Source: Prinsepia uniflora
Taxonomy: Eukaryota; Streptophyta; Magnoliopsida; Rosales; Rosaceae
Reading direction: 5' to 3'
Assembly (NCBI GenBank): GCA_032719365.1
Contig: CM064868.1
Span: 11,876,235-11,940,234, forward strand
DNA length: 64,000 nucleotides
A program made the translations under genes and the position numbers. Every line of letters begins with the position of its first letter. Within the stretch, counting starts at the first letter, position 1. The notes below the pieces were generated by a model that saw nothing but the letters and a program-made list of their open reading frames with translations, did no database searches and was not told the DNA's origin. Positions 13,168 through 25,592 of the stretch are shown piece by piece.

Positions 13168-15665
13168 CTGTAACGACCCGTCCCAGAAATTAGGGTTAAG
13201 ACAGTGATTAAGATGGGATTAGTGAGTTAATTGGTGTTTAGTTGGTTACTTTTGGTCGGTTAGCGTAGCATGACGATGTTGCCCCTAGTCTGGGCTAATA
13301 GTTGACTTTTAGTTCGAGCGGTCAATTGGGTATTGACCGATGACTGTGACGTAGTTTGGGACGTCACGAGTCCGTAGACAGGTGGTACGCCCGATTCCGA
13401 CATCCGAGGAGGAAGTTATGATGTTCGGAAAGTTGAGGGCTTTACCGTAATTTAGCTAAAATAGGGGGAAAAGTTGACTTTTCGTACGATCGGGTTTTGA
13501 CACAATGACCTAGAACCGTTAGGTAGATCTTGTTGTCCTGAGTTCAACGACATGCGGCACGTCTTCATCGGACCTAAGATGTGTGCGTTACGGGTCTAGA
13601 AAGGTAGTGGCAAAATGGTAATTTGGACTTAAAAGGAAGGGCAGTTTGGTCTTTTGTACTTTGGGCTTGGTGCAGCCGGATTTGAACAAGTGTCCAGGGC
13701 AGCGAGGAGATTTTTGTGTGAGGCTTGAGAGGATGGTGACACGTGGGGCTTGGCTAGAGGGTTCTAGTGAGTGCACGGGTGTTTCAAATCGTGCAGGTGT
13801 GTGTGTGTGTGTGTGCCCGTGTGTGTGTTCGAACCAGAGAGAAACAGAGACTGAGAGATTGGGAGAATTGATCGGTGACTGTGTGTGTTTGTGTGAATTG
13901 GTGAGTGTGTAAGTGACTAAGGGAAGCTGAGAGTGTGAGGATTGAGTGGTGAGGACTGCTCGTGTACGGGAACTGGTGTGAGAAGGGGGAGAGTTCACGG
14001 GAAAAACAGAGAGAACAGAGAGGAGTTTGGGTGGTGGTGTGGCCATGTGCTGTTCGTTTGGGCTCGACAGGGGGCGAGGACGACTCTGTGGACTCCAGGG
14101 AGTGCGGCGGTGAGCATGGCGACGATCGACGACATGTAATTTCTTTTTCCCGTTCTTTTGCTCTGTTTTGGCTGTGAACTTCAAACCAAAAGTCGTGGAT
14201 TTTGGGGTTGAGTCGATGGTTTTGGTGAGTTGGGTGAGACTCAGGGAGGTCCTAGGAAGCGTCTAGTGTTGCCACCGTGACGGGGGAGGACGTAGGTGAT
14301 CGGATCGTGAAACAGGGGACAGTTGGGTTTTGGCTTCGAGCTTGTGTCGATGGGTTAGGGACGGTGTTGTGGTGTTTGAGTGAGGGGGATAGGTTCCTTA
14401 GGACGGGACGATGAAGATGGTGAAGAGAGGGAGGAAAACGGAGACGGGATGGCGGAGAACCGGGAACGCCGGTTCAGACCGGTTCACGCGAGGTAGACGA
14501 CGGTGAACAGTACCCTGTGTGCAGGCGCGTGAGGCCACGCGCAGCCACTTTGGGCGGCGAGTGTGGGGGTGTTTGGGAAAACGGTCAACTGAGTTTTTTT
14601 TCTACATGTCATAAGGAATCCATTGGAATTGGTTTCGGGTTAATCGGATGTCGATTCGGAATAGTTCTGCGAGGTTGAAGGTTTAGGGTTCCGGTTCGTT
14701 CCGTGTAGGACCCGGGGAGTTTTGGGGAAAATTAGGTGAATCTTCGTAGATGTGTTAGTAACGTACTTTGGTGATTATTGACAGGATCGGGATTTCCCGA
14801 GGAAGCTGAGGAACGTACGGGACGTACGAGGCGCGAGTGACGTGCCGGTATCTGTGAATGGACCCTTTCTCTAAACTCGTGTATGCATAACTACTTTTAT
14901 TTATGTTTTACGCTATTAAGTATGTTTTTATGTTTCTCATACGGTTATATGTTGGTTTTATCTAATGGCACGTTTTTTGAGAAAGTTTGATTTTCAGTAA
15001 GTTTTACGATAAAAGGTTGATTTCTGACTATGATGTTATAGTTTCGGGATTTCAAATGATAAATGGTTTTTAATGATTATAAATGGCTTTGAGACATGAT
15101 TTGATGATCAAAGTTTTCGGTTTTAGAATCGGATTTCGGTAAACGAGTGGTTGGACTAGCGAGTTAGTTGGACCAGCGAGACGAAGTTTGACTTTTATGG
15201 TTGGTTGGACTAGCGAGACTAGGTTTGGTAGTTATTGATTTGTGGTGTGTCTAGGGGTTTTCCAAAAAGATTTACAACTGGGGTTTTCAGGGAAATGTGG
15301 GCTAGGGTTATTTATGTGATTTCATATGTTTATGCATGCATGGTTTTCTAAAACGGAGGGTTTAAAAGATGATTTCGGAAAATAGTTTTTCAAAACTTTA
15401 TTTTTATCCACTCATAGTTTTTATTGGTTTTGACACCCTCTAATTTGATCTCGGGATGTGGGATGTGCTGAGGCTGAGGCATTTTCGTGGGCTGTGCACT
15501 CAGTAACCAGAGTAGGTTCTAGTAGTTAGTTTCATTCGTGTCTAGTACTATATGTATGTTTATTGTTTCTTGGAATGTGTTTGTGCTTAACACGAGGTAT
15601 ATCCCTTGCCTGACACTGGGATTGTAATATGTATTCGATTTGAGGTATTTGATAATTTAAGTATG
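13168..15665 (+). mobile_element. Long-LTR family copy, 3' end lost
   Basis: Begins TGTAACGACCCGTCCC and then follows the same path as the LTRs at 47311 and 54969, including GACATCCGAGGAGGAAGTTATG. The middle holds a GT-rich microsatellite (13798-13830) and subrepeats of TTGGACTAGCGAG. After the ATCCACTCATAG block near 15410 the tail differs from the other copies. No target duplication was found, and the right boundary, next to LINE sequence, is approximate. The 198-codon open frame on the opposite strand is low-complexity and not counted as a gene. Confidence 0.65.
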
Positions 15666-15666
15666 T

Positions 15667-17135
15667 TTGTGTCGAACGAAAGCATGGTCTTTCACGGAAA
15701 TCGAGGGGAAGTTCGCGGAGGGTCCTATCATTTCTTATCTCTTCCCCCCATGGGACAGGCTGCTTATCCCAACCTGTTTCCTCATGATTGACTCTGTCCG
15801 CTCTAGGAATTTGGAGATTATTGAACCTCTGATTTCGACACTGGATTGTGAAACCATTCGTTTTATCCCTTTAGCAAATCGTGAAGACAATGACTGTCTT
15901 ATCTGGCCCCACTGCAAGCCTGGTGAGTATAGTGTGAAATCTGGGTACTTCTGGCTTGGGGCCAATTCCTCGCCTCTGTGCCCTCTCGCCCCCTCTAGGG
16001 CTTCAAGCTCCAACATCTTTTTGATAGGCTTGTGGAAATTTATTTGGAAACTGAAGGAAAATCCGCGAGTCATAAATTTCATGTGGAAATCTCTGAGGGG
16101 TTGCCTCCCCACTAGGGCTAATCTCTTCTGCTAACATTGGGGCCATTGCCAGATATGCCCTATTTGTGAGGAATATCCTGAAACTATTAAGCATATATTT
16201 CTTCTTTGCCCTGGTGTGACGTAAATTTGGTTTGGAGGTCTTCTTAACTACCGGATTGATATTGCTCAAGTGGCTTCCTTCGAAGTCTAGTTGCACACCA
16301 TCCTATACTTATCTGCGGGTGTGGGAAGCAATCAGGGATGGATTGCAGCTATTATTGCCTTTACTTGTTGGGAAATCTGGAAACACCACTGTAAATTTCT
16401 CTTCGAGGGTCGTTTGTTCAATCCCTACCGTATTATTCAAGCCACTTTCAAGTATGTCTCTAAATTCTTGTGCCTTCTTGTTTCTCCCCGGTCCTCTATT
16501 AGACCCATTAGCACTTCGCAGGTTGAGCTCATATGTCCCTGCATTATAAAAATCTGCGCGGGGGGGGGGGGGGGGGGGGGGGTAGGGCTATTTGTGAATC
16601 AAAGCGCACAAGAAGTGTCCTCATTGCTGAAACTTGGGTTGTTCTCTCTGGTGTGAAACTTGCTCGAGACCATGGATTACAGAATGTAATTGTGAAGTCA
16701 AACTCCCAAGCTCCGGTCAAGTGTTGTTCTGGTAGTATTGACCATGGGAACTAGGAAATCTTCCCCATCTTCTCTCAGCTCTGCATGCATAGTGCTCACT
16801 TCGAGCGAATCCGTTTTAAGTGGACTCCTCGAAACACAAACAAGGTAGCCGATACCTTAGCTACTCAAGCTCGACGAAGAATGTGCAAGGAAGTCTGGAT
16901 TAACTATCACCCATCCTTTTTAGTTTGTTTTAAATAATGATGGTCTCCCTTGCCCCCCTAGCTAAGTTTTTTCCCTTTTGAGCTTTAGAGTGGACGTTTT
17001 ATGGTATGACATACGTCTTTACTTTGAATCCTTTACTAGAAGTTTATCCTGTTCTTTTCTGCTTCTCTATGTTGTATTGTTGTTTCCTGTTTGTTTTTTT
17101 CTGAATGAAATTTCACTTTCAGATTAAAAAAAAAA
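15667..17135 (+). mobile_element. 5'-truncated L1-type LINE, 3' end of ORF2
   Basis: Three successive frames encode the end of a plant non-LTR retrotransposon ORF2. First comes the zinc-binding reverse-transcriptase tail (PPWDRLL near 15750, GEYSVKSGY, then a CQICPICEEYPETIKHIF block around 16147-16213). Then comes an RNase H-like segment (AETWVVLSGVKLA, FKWTPRNTNKVADTLA, ending near 16930). The frames are broken by stops and shifts. The element ends in an A-rich tail at 17125-17135, as expected for a LINE. A run of about 23 G at 16560-16582 interrupts the coding frame and is probably not native. No target duplication is visible. It is dead. Confidence 0.85.
16560..16582 (+). repeat. Poly-G homopolymer inside the LINE
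   Basis: About 23 consecutive G follow CTGCGCG. A tract of this length inside a former coding frame is unusual in plant DNA and matches the look of a second poly-G tract at 39328-39380. Either a real expansion or a sequencing or polishing artefact. Confidence 0.8.
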
Positions 17136-18930
17136 GTTCATATTAATATTGTAACTCCAAAATCTGAACTTGAGATTTTGAAAGAAAACAATAAAAACTT
17201 CAAAATCCCAATATCATATTATGAGAGTTTACATCAGTCTTACCATGAAAAACCAAACACAAAAGGAAGAAAATTCAAAATTCTATTTCGAATTCATAAT
17301 ATCAAACTTTAGAGTTCGTATGAATCTCATAATTTCAAACTCAAACTTCGAAATTTTGAAGAAAATAAAGTTGAACTTCAAAATGCTAATCTCATATTGG
17401 GTGAATTTACATCAACTTAACCATAGTAAAATCAAACTCAAAATGAAAAAAAAATCATAATTCTTTCTCCAATCCATTATATCAATTATCAAATACTAGA
17501 GTTCATATGAAGTTAATAATTCCATAATCTAAACCCAATATTTTGAAAAGAAAAAAAAATTGAACTTCAAAATTTTAATCACATATTGTGAAGGTTCATA
17601 TCCATTTCACCATAGAAAAACCAAACTCAAAATGAAGTATGTTCAACCTTCTTTATTCAATATCAAAATGCTAAAATTCATATGAACTTTATAATTCTGA
17701 AATCTAGTTTTGTGAAAAAATAAAATTGAATTTTGAAAACATATTTCATATTGTAAGAGTTCACATCGACCTTATCATAGAAAACCCAAAAATCAAATTG
17801 GAAAATTTTCAAAATTTTTCCTCCAATCTATAATATGAATAACTAGAGTTCATATTAACCTTATAATTTTGAATTCTAAACTCGAAATTAATATTGAATT
17901 TTGAAACACCAATCTCATATCATGAGAGATTAAATCATCCTTACTATAGTAAAACCAAACTCAAGAGGGGGAAAAAAAAATTCAAAATTCATCCTCTAAC
18001 CAATAATATTAAATTATAGAGTTTATATGAACCTAATAATTCCAAACTCAAACATCAAAATATTGAAACAAAAAATTGAACTTTGAAACTCTAATCTCAT
18101 ATAATAAGAGTCAAACTAAAAATAGAAAAGATTCCGACTTCTTTCTCCAATTCATAATATAAAATGCTAAAGTTCATACAAACTCTATAATTCTAAAATT
18201 GAAACTCAAAATTTTGAAGGAAAAAAAATTGAAACTCGAACTCCAATATCAAATTGTGAGAGTTCACATCAGTCTTATTATATAGAAACTAAATTCAAAT
18301 CGGAGAAATTCATAATTCTTTCTCCAACTCTTGACAAAAAACTTCATTTAAACCTTAAAATTCCAAAATCAAACCTTATTCTCATATAGTGGGAGTCCAC
18401 ATCAACCCTTTCATAGAAAAATCAAACTCAAAATGGAAAGTATTCAAAAAATTTTCTTTAATCATTAATATGAAACAGTAGCATTTATATGAAACATATA
18501 ATTTCAAAATCCAAATAAAAAATTTAAAGAACAAAAAATTGAACTTTGAAACCGCTATCTCATATTATGATAGTTCATATCAACCTCACTATAGAAAACT
18601 AAACTATCGTGTAAAAATTCAAATTCACTCTTCAAATCACAATATCAAATGAATTCCAAAATTCAAACTTGAAATTTTGGAATATATTTTGAACTCAAAA
18701 CCCCAATCTTATTTGGATAGCTCACATCAACCTTACTGATAAAATCAAACTCAAAAGGGTTAAAAGTCACGATTCATTTCTTCAATCCCAATATCAAACA
18801 TTCAAGCATTAGTGCTTATATAAACCTCATAATTCAATAATCCAGACGTTAAAGTTTGGAAAGAAAAAAAGAAGATTTGAACTACAAAACACCAACCTCA
18901 TTTGTTGGAACTCACATCAATTTGTACCAA
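17136..18930 (+). repeat. Satellite-like AT-rich tandem array, right arm
   Basis: About eleven diverged units, spaced roughly 130-190 bases apart (mean near 170). Each carries a block like AATCTCATATTATGAGAG, then TTCACATCAACCTTACCATA, then AACCAAACTCAAA, an AATTCTTTCTCCAAT block and an AGAGTTCATATGAACCT block. Unit starts lie near 17209, 17384, 17576, 17744, 17910, 18092, 18241, 18371, 18552, 18705 and 18892. It is the reverse complement of the array at 12050-12646. The open frame at 17221-17460 is a by-product. Confidence 0.8.
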
Positions 18931-20318
18931 CACAGTCGAAACTTATGATCACTTTCTCCTTGATCATCACCATCTCCATCTTTCCTCCACCAAAACTTGA
19001 GCCAAGTAAAGGTCTAGCTTATGTATTGTAACAATTCCTAATGATCAAGTGCAACTCAACTAAAGTTCATAATTCTGTTTATAGAAGACAAATATCCTCA
19101 AAACATTTGGCTTATGTACATAAAGACATGAAGACTGAGGTAAAGATCAAGAGACTTAAAAGTATCGTGTGGCTGCAAGTACACTATAAAATAAATAGAC
19201 TCAATTAAAGAAAGAGGTCTATTCTCTCCCTTCAACTTGGATAATTTTGAATTTGAATGATTGTTATCTACCATGGATTTTATCCATATTGGGCCTCTTT
19301 AAATATATGGTGGTGGTCCAGTGGATACAGAAAATCGAACTGAACTAGGGTCATGGAGGCCAACTTTTTTTTAAACTCAAAATGCGAAAAATAATTGAAA
19401 AATAGAAAATAGAAAGTCTATAAAAGAAAAGGGGTACGGAATGGAAGATGAAGAGTGCCTAGCCTACAAAAGAGGCAGAACGATTCAAGGAAGAAAAAAA
19501 AAAAGATGTTTGCCCAACCTAGAAATTTTGGTTGAGGGACAAATTAGAAATGTTACTTCTACCAACTTACTTTCTTATTAACCTTTAATCACTCTCCATC
19601 TTACATTTATTTTACATTTCTAGTAACTATACATAACGTACATACTTACGTAATTATAAATTTGGATACTACGTATTATATTTGTATTGTCTTATGGGTC
19701 CTACCAGAGGGGACATAAATCCACTAGAAATGAGCATACGCCTCATTAACCCCACCTCCACCTCCAAAGAAAATCACTAAATTCTACTTATTTTAATATT
19801 TTTGAATTTAAAATATATGTTTCCCCCCGCAAAACACTAAATTCTACTTTTTTTTTATTTTTTTGAATTTAAAATATTTAAACATAACCCACTACATTTT
19901 TAGTTTAAAATGTTGGTATGTTTTGTTGAAGAGTTTAAATAAAATCTCGAAGTGAATGAAGGAGATATAAACGTAAATGGTGGAATTTTTTAAATAGCAA
20001 TGTTTTGGAGGTTTCTCTTGTGTATAAATGCCATAAAAATATTAAATAGTACCAAGCCGTTGAATTTAAAAGTTTGGAATTCATTTTAGGTAATAACCGT
20101 ATTAATTCAAATATGTCCATCCCTATTTGTAAGTATATAATTTTTTGCGCACTTGATCGTTATTTCTAGACTTTTTGTTGTTGTAGATGCACTAGAATGT
20201 CTTAGATGTCTCATCATGATGTCATTTTTCACTTTCCTTAAATGCTCCTCTATCAATCTTCATCTCTCTCTTCATTTCGCTCCTCTTAAACTCCAACTCA
20301 AACCCCCAAAATACTGCA
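18931..20318. other. Intergenic DNA left of the Copia element
   Basis: AT-rich sequence with no supported gene. A short local duplication is visible around 19773-19870, where a CACTAAATTCTACTT block followed by GAATTTAAAATAT occurs twice. Nothing else is recognised. Confidence 0.5.
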
Positions 20319-20348
20319 CGCTTACTCCACCACCTTTGGTGTCGTCTT

Positions 20349-20926
20349 TGTAAAATATCTAGGCCCAAATTTCAAATATATCTACAAAATGTTGTTTGAA
20401 GCATTAATGAAGTAAGTGGTTGTAGGTAAGTGGGATCCAAAATGTAGTAGGTGGTTGTAGGTAAGTGGGATCCAATATGTAGTAGGTGGTTGTAGGTAAG
20501 TGGGATCCAAAATGAAGTAAGTGAGTGGGTGAAGCATTAATGAAAGCATTTAGATGGTTCCTCCTTGGCCTATATAAGGAGAGGTCATTTGCTCATTCCA
20601 TCAATCTCATCCAAGAAAAACATCTTCCTCCAAGTAGAGAGTGAAGAGTGTCCACTCCAAGTTGAGAGTGTTGAGTGTTGTAGTGTTGGTAGCAAAACAA
20701 GTGTGAGAGAGAGAGTTTCCTTCAAGTAGTGTTCTTGAAGTTGTGCATCTCTTTGTACCCCTAATTTCATTATTAGAGGTTCTTGTTGTTGTTGCCCCGT
20801 GGACGTAGGCATATTGCCGAACCACGTTATATCCGGTGTTCTCTATTCTTTGCTCTTTTATTTCCTTACATATTTATCCTTTTTGTGGGTTGAGTTATTA
20901 TTTCCATTCTACTATTTTCCGCAACA
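20349..20926 (+). repeat. Copia 5' LTR
   Basis: Starts TGTAAAATATCTAGG and ends CCGCAACA. It contains three copies of a 35-base subrepeat (20410-20515; core GGTTGTAGGTAAGTGGGATC) against two in the 3' LTR. A CCTATATAAGG motif near 20570 is the likely TATA box of the element's promoter. Confidence 0.95.
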
Positions 20927-20955
20927 GTGGTATCAGAGCTCTAGGTTCGTTGAGA

Positions 20956-23900
20956 ATGGAAGGCTCAAGGAGTACCATGGTTCGACTCAACCACTCCAAC
21001 TGGATTACATTGAAGCCGAGAATGGAGGACATTCTCTATTGCAAGGATCTACATGAGCCCATAGAAGGAGAGGAAGGCAAGCCTGAGAATATGGGAGATG
21101 TTGAATGGAAGAAGTTGAATCGCAAGGCTATTGGCCATATTCGTGAATGGGTGGATGATAGTGTGTTCCACCATGTGTCCAACGAGACTAACGCCTATGC
21201 TCTTTGGTTGGAGTTGGAGTCATTGTTCGAACAAAAGTCCGCATCGAAGAAAGCGTTTCTCATTAAGGAGCTTGTCAACATGAAGTATAAGGAGGGCGTA
21301 AGGGTGACTGAGCACCTCAACAACTTCCAAAGCACTGTCAATCAATTGGCCATGATGGACATGAAGATCGCGGATGAGCTTCAAGCGTTATTGCTTCTTG
21401 GATCTTTGCCCGACAACTAGGAGACCTTTGTCATTACTGTAAGTAACTCTGCTCCCAATGGTGTGTTATCTATGGATAATGTTAAAGACAACATGTTCAA
21501 TGAAGAGACTAGGAGGAAGTCCTCTAGTTCCGATAATAGCCAAGTCTTTGTGGCGGAGAATAGAGGAAGGAGCAAGAGTAAAGGTCCCAGTCGAGATCGT
21601 GGAAGAAGTGCAAGCCGTTCGAGGACACGATTCAATGGAAGGTGTCATAATTGAAATCTCTATGGCCACATGATGAAGAATTGCAACAAACTAAAGAATA
21701 ACAAGAAGGATGGGAAAGATGGCTCAACCTACCAAAAGAAGGAGGACACAACCAATACTGCAGCTACCGCTATTGTGTCCAGTCAAGCATGTGAGTTGTT
21801 GTCTCTTGACAATGATTGCCTACATGCTGATGAAGATAAAAACATTTCTTGGGTAGTTGATTCTGGAGCATCTTTCCATGACACGGCGCACTCGGAGTTC
21901 TTCACCACATACAAAGCCGGAGACTTTGGGGAAGTGAAGATGGGCAATGATAGCTATTCCAAGATATCAGGAATAGGTGATGTTTTGTTCGAGACTGATT
22001 TGGGCAACAAGCTATTATTGAAAGATGTGAGACATGTTCCTGGTTTACGTCTCAATCTAATGTCAACCGGTGTGCTTGGTCAACAAGGGTTCCATCATCA
22101 TGGGGGAGATCAAAAGTGGAGGCTTACCAAGGGATCGCTAGTCATCGCTAGAGGGAAGTTGTGCTGCACCCTTTACAAGACATATGGGAAGGTTTGCAAA
22201 GGAGAGTTGAATGTCGCGGACGATTCTTCTCCAAATCTATGGCACAAGAGATTAGGCCACATGAGTGAGAAGGGATTGCAAGTTTTGGCAAAGAAGTCTC
22301 TCATTCCCTTTGCCAAAGGTACCTCACTCGACTCTTGTGATTATTGTTTATATGGCAAACAAAATCAAGTCAGTTTTTCTGGTACCTTCACAAGAAAAGA
22401 AAAAATATTAGACCTAGTACATTCTGATGTTTGTGGCCCTATGGAAGTTGAATCACTAGGTGGTAATAGATATTTTGTTACCTTTATTGATGATGTTTCA
22501 CGAAAGGTTTGGGTATATTTGTTGAAATCAAAAGGCCAGGTATTCCAAACCTTCAAGCAGTTTCATGTCATGGTGGAGAGGGAGACTGGGAGAGCCCTCA
22601 AATGTATCTGCAGCGACAATAGAGGAGAGTACACTTCGAACGAGTTCAGAGATTACTGTTCGAAGTATGGCATTAGGCATGAAAAGATAATTCCTGGCAC
22701 CCCACAACATAATGGTGTAGCTGAAAGGATGAACCGCACCATTCTGGAGAAGGTCAGGTGCATGCTGAAGACAGCCAATCTATCAAAGCGTTTTTGGGCC
22801 GAAGCTGTGTCAGCCACTTGTTACCTTATCAACCGATCACCAAGTGTACCATTGAACTTTGAGACTCCCGAATGCATATGGACCGGTAGAAGCGTTTCAT
22901 ATTCACACTTGAAAGTGTTTGGGTGCAAAGCATTTGCACGTGTATCCGACGAGAAAAGATTGAAGATAGATGACAAAGGCACACCGTGCATCTTTCTCGG
23001 GTACGGCAATGAAGAAATGGGCTACCGCATGTGGGATCCAAAGACCAACAAGCTATTCAGAAGCAGAAATGTACACTTCTTTGAAGATCAGATCGTGGCA
23101 GATCTTGATAAGGAGACAGTTAAAAATGCAGGCCAACTCACCTATGATTCATCACCGCTGCAACAAGAACCCAGTGGCAGAGCTCAAGAGGTTATACATG
23201 AAGACGTTCCTGACATGGCTGAAGCAGAAGGTGCTGAGATAGTGTCTGAACCTGAAGACGATGATCAGGACGATCAAATTCAGGGGGAGCCAAGCCAAGA
23301 GGAGCAACCGGAGATTTCCCAAGTATCAGTTCGTAAATCAAACAGAGTGCCGAAGCCGAATACTAAGTATCCTTCTTCACAGTATATTCTCACGACCAGT
23401 GATGGGGATGACCCGCATTCCAGATACATTCTGTTGACTGGTGATGGAGAGCCTGAAAATTTTGAGGAGGCAAAGACTCATGTAGACAATGACAAATGGA
23501 TGTTGGCAATAAAGTCTGAGATGGTGTCTTTATTGAAGAATGACACCTATGAGTTGGTGGAGCTTCCTAAAGGCAGAAAAGCACTCAAAAATAAGTGGGT
23601 GTTCAAGTTGAAGAGGGACGAGAATGAGCAGTTGACAAAGTTCAAGGCTCGCTTGGTTGTCAAGGGTTTTGGGCAGAAGGAAGGAGTCGATTTCGACGAG
23701 ATATTCTCACCAGTGGTTAAGATGACTTCTATCCGAGTTATTCTGGGCATGGCAGCTAGCATGGATCTTGAGGTGGAGCAGTTGGATGTGAAGACAGCAT
23801 TTCTGCATGGTGATTTCAAAGAGGAAATTTACATGGAGCAACCAGAAGGTTTTGAAGTTGAGAGAAAAGGACACATGGTTTGTAAGTTAAAGAAAAGCTT

Positions 23901-25008
23901 GTACGGGCTAAAGCAGGCACCGAGGCAATGGTACAAGAAGTTTGACTCATTCATGTTGGGTCATGGGTACAAGAGAATAGATGCCGATCCATGTGTGTAT
24001 ATCCAGCAGTTCATCGGAGGTAACTTGATCATTTTATTGCTCTATGTTGATGATATGTTGATTGTGGGGCACGATGTTGCTATGATTCACAAGTTGAAGT
24101 CAGATTTGTCAAAATCATTTGATATGAAAGACTTAGGTCCAGCTAAGCAGATTTTGGGCATGGAGATCACTCGTGACAGGAAGGCGAAGAAGCTATGGTT
24201 GTCACAGGAAAGGTACGTTGAATGAGTGCTTGAGAGGTTCAACATGAAAGAAGCTAAGCCAGTGAACTCACCTCTAGGTAATCAATTCAAGTTAAGCAGA
24301 AGTTTATGCCCAACTACACAAGAGGATATGGACAAGATGGCAGGTATTCCCTCCTCATCAGCTGTTGGTAGTCTTATGTATGCTATGGTTTGTACTCGAC
24401 CAGATATAGCACATGCAGTTGGTGTTGTTAGTAGGTATCTCTCTAACCCTGACAGAGAGCATTGGGAATCAGTCAAGTGGATACTCAGATATTTGAGAGG
24501 CACTTCAAAGTTGTGCTTGTGCTTTGGTGGATCAAAACCGATGTTAGAAGGTTTCACGGATGCAGACTTGGCAGGAGACCTTGATGCTAGAAAATCCACT
24601 TCTGGATACTTATTCACCTTTTCAGGGGGAGCTGTTTCATGGCAGTCTAAATTACAAAAATGTGTTGCCTTATCCACCACTGAAGCTGAGTATATTGCTG
24701 CAAATGAAGCAGGCAAGGAGATGATTTGGCTGCAGAGTTTCATTCAAGAATTGGGTGTGAAGCAAGAAAGTTATGTGGTGCATTGTGATAGTCAGAGTGC
24801 TATTCATTTAAGTAAAAATTCAGTGTACCATCCTCGCACGAAGCACATTGATCTCCGTTATCATTGGATTCGAGATGCAGTATCAAAGAAGCTTTTCCAG
24901 TTTAGGAAAATTCACACCAACAAGAACACTTCAGATATGTTGACAAAAGTTGTTACACAACAGAAGTTGGAGTATTGCAGCAAATCCGCTGGAGTGGACT
25001 TCAAGTAG
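20956..25008 (+). pseudogene. Copia gag-pol polyprotein with three stops
   Basis: A single frame of 1351 codons from ATG 20956 to TAG 25006-25008, close to Tnt1 in length. Order: gag (codons 1-230); zinc knuckle at about 230-243; aspartic protease VVDSGAS near 299; integrase with HH-CC finger (RLGHMS, then CDYC), then the three catalytic regions LVHSDVCGP, CSDNRGEYTS and HNGVAERMNRT; reverse transcriptase with YVDDM near 1030; RNase H with CTRPDIAHAVG, STTEAEYIA and TKHIDLRYHWIRD. In-frame stops: TAG 21418-21420 (codon 155, where related gags have Trp), TGA 21652-21654 (at the second Cys of the CCHC knuckle) and TGA 24223-24225 (codon 1090, before VLERFNM). No frameshift was seen. This copy could move only if supplied in trans. 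Confidence 0.95.
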
Positions 25009-25049
25009 AAGTCACGTCGTTTTGACCTAGTTGGCCTAGAGGGGGAGAT

Positions 25050-25592
25050 TGTAAAATATCTAGGCCCAAATTTCAAATATATCTACAAAATGTTGTTTGA
25101 AGCATTAATGAAGTAAGTGGTTGTAGGTAAGTGGGATCCAAAATGTAGTAGGTGGTTGTAGGTAAGTGGGATCCAAAATGAAGTAAGTGGGTGGGTGAAG
25201 CATTAATGAAAGCATTTAGATGGTTCCTCCTTGGCCTATATAAGGAGAGGTCATTTGCTCATTCCATCAATCTCATCCAAGAAAAACATCTTCCTCCAAG
25301 TAGAGAGTGAAAAGTGTCCACTCCAAGTTGAGAGTGTTGAGTGTTGTAGTGTTGGTAGCAAAACAAGTGTGAGAGAGAGAGTTTCCTTCAAGTAGTGTTC
25401 TTGAAGTTGTGCATCTCTTTGTACCCCTAATTTCATTATTAGAGGTTCTTGTTGTTGTTGCCCCGTGGACGTAGGCATATTGCCGAACCACGTTATATCC
25501 GGTGTTCTCTATTCTTTGCTTTTTTATTTCCTTACATATTTATCCTTTTTGTGGGTTGAGTTATTATTTCCATTCTACTATTTTCCGCAACA
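25050..25592 (+). repeat. Copia 3' LTR
   Basis: Same ends as the 5' LTR and preceded by a purine-rich tract GAGGGGGAGAT. It has two instead of three 35-base subrepeats (25112-25182). The three substitutions seen against the 5' LTR are all transitions. Confidence 0.95.

Larger units (their letters stand above)
20349..25592 (+). mobile_element. Full-length Tnt1-like Ty1/Copia retrotransposon
   Basis: Complete structure: a 5' LTR of 578 bases, a primer-binding site TGGTATCAGAGC (20928-20939) matching the 3' end of initiator-Met tRNA, one polyprotein frame, a purine tract (25036-25049), and a 3' LTR of 543 bases. A 5-base target duplication GTCTT lies at 20344-20348 and 25593-25597. The LTRs differ by only three substitutions that I can see plus one 35-base subrepeat, so insertion was recent. 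Protein words are closest to the Tork lineage (tobacco Tnt1). Three nonsense codons make this copy unable to encode a full polyprotein. Confidence 0.96.

Noticed and set aside
13588..14184. 198-codon open frame on the minus strand inside an LTR
   Set aside because: Composition is low-complexity (Ser, Pro, His, Thr), it overlaps a GT microsatellite, and it lies opposite an LTR. A similar frame in the LTR at 47311 (47927-48274) is explained by shared ancestry of the LTRs.
13168..17135. Complete LTR retrotransposon bounded by the LTR at 13168
   Set aside because: No second LTR, primer site or polypurine tract follows; the downstream DNA is a LINE fragment.
17136..18930. CRISPR-like or regulatory repeat array
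   Set aside because: Units are adjacent and diverged with no unique spacers, in a plant nuclear context; a satellite-like repeat explains it.
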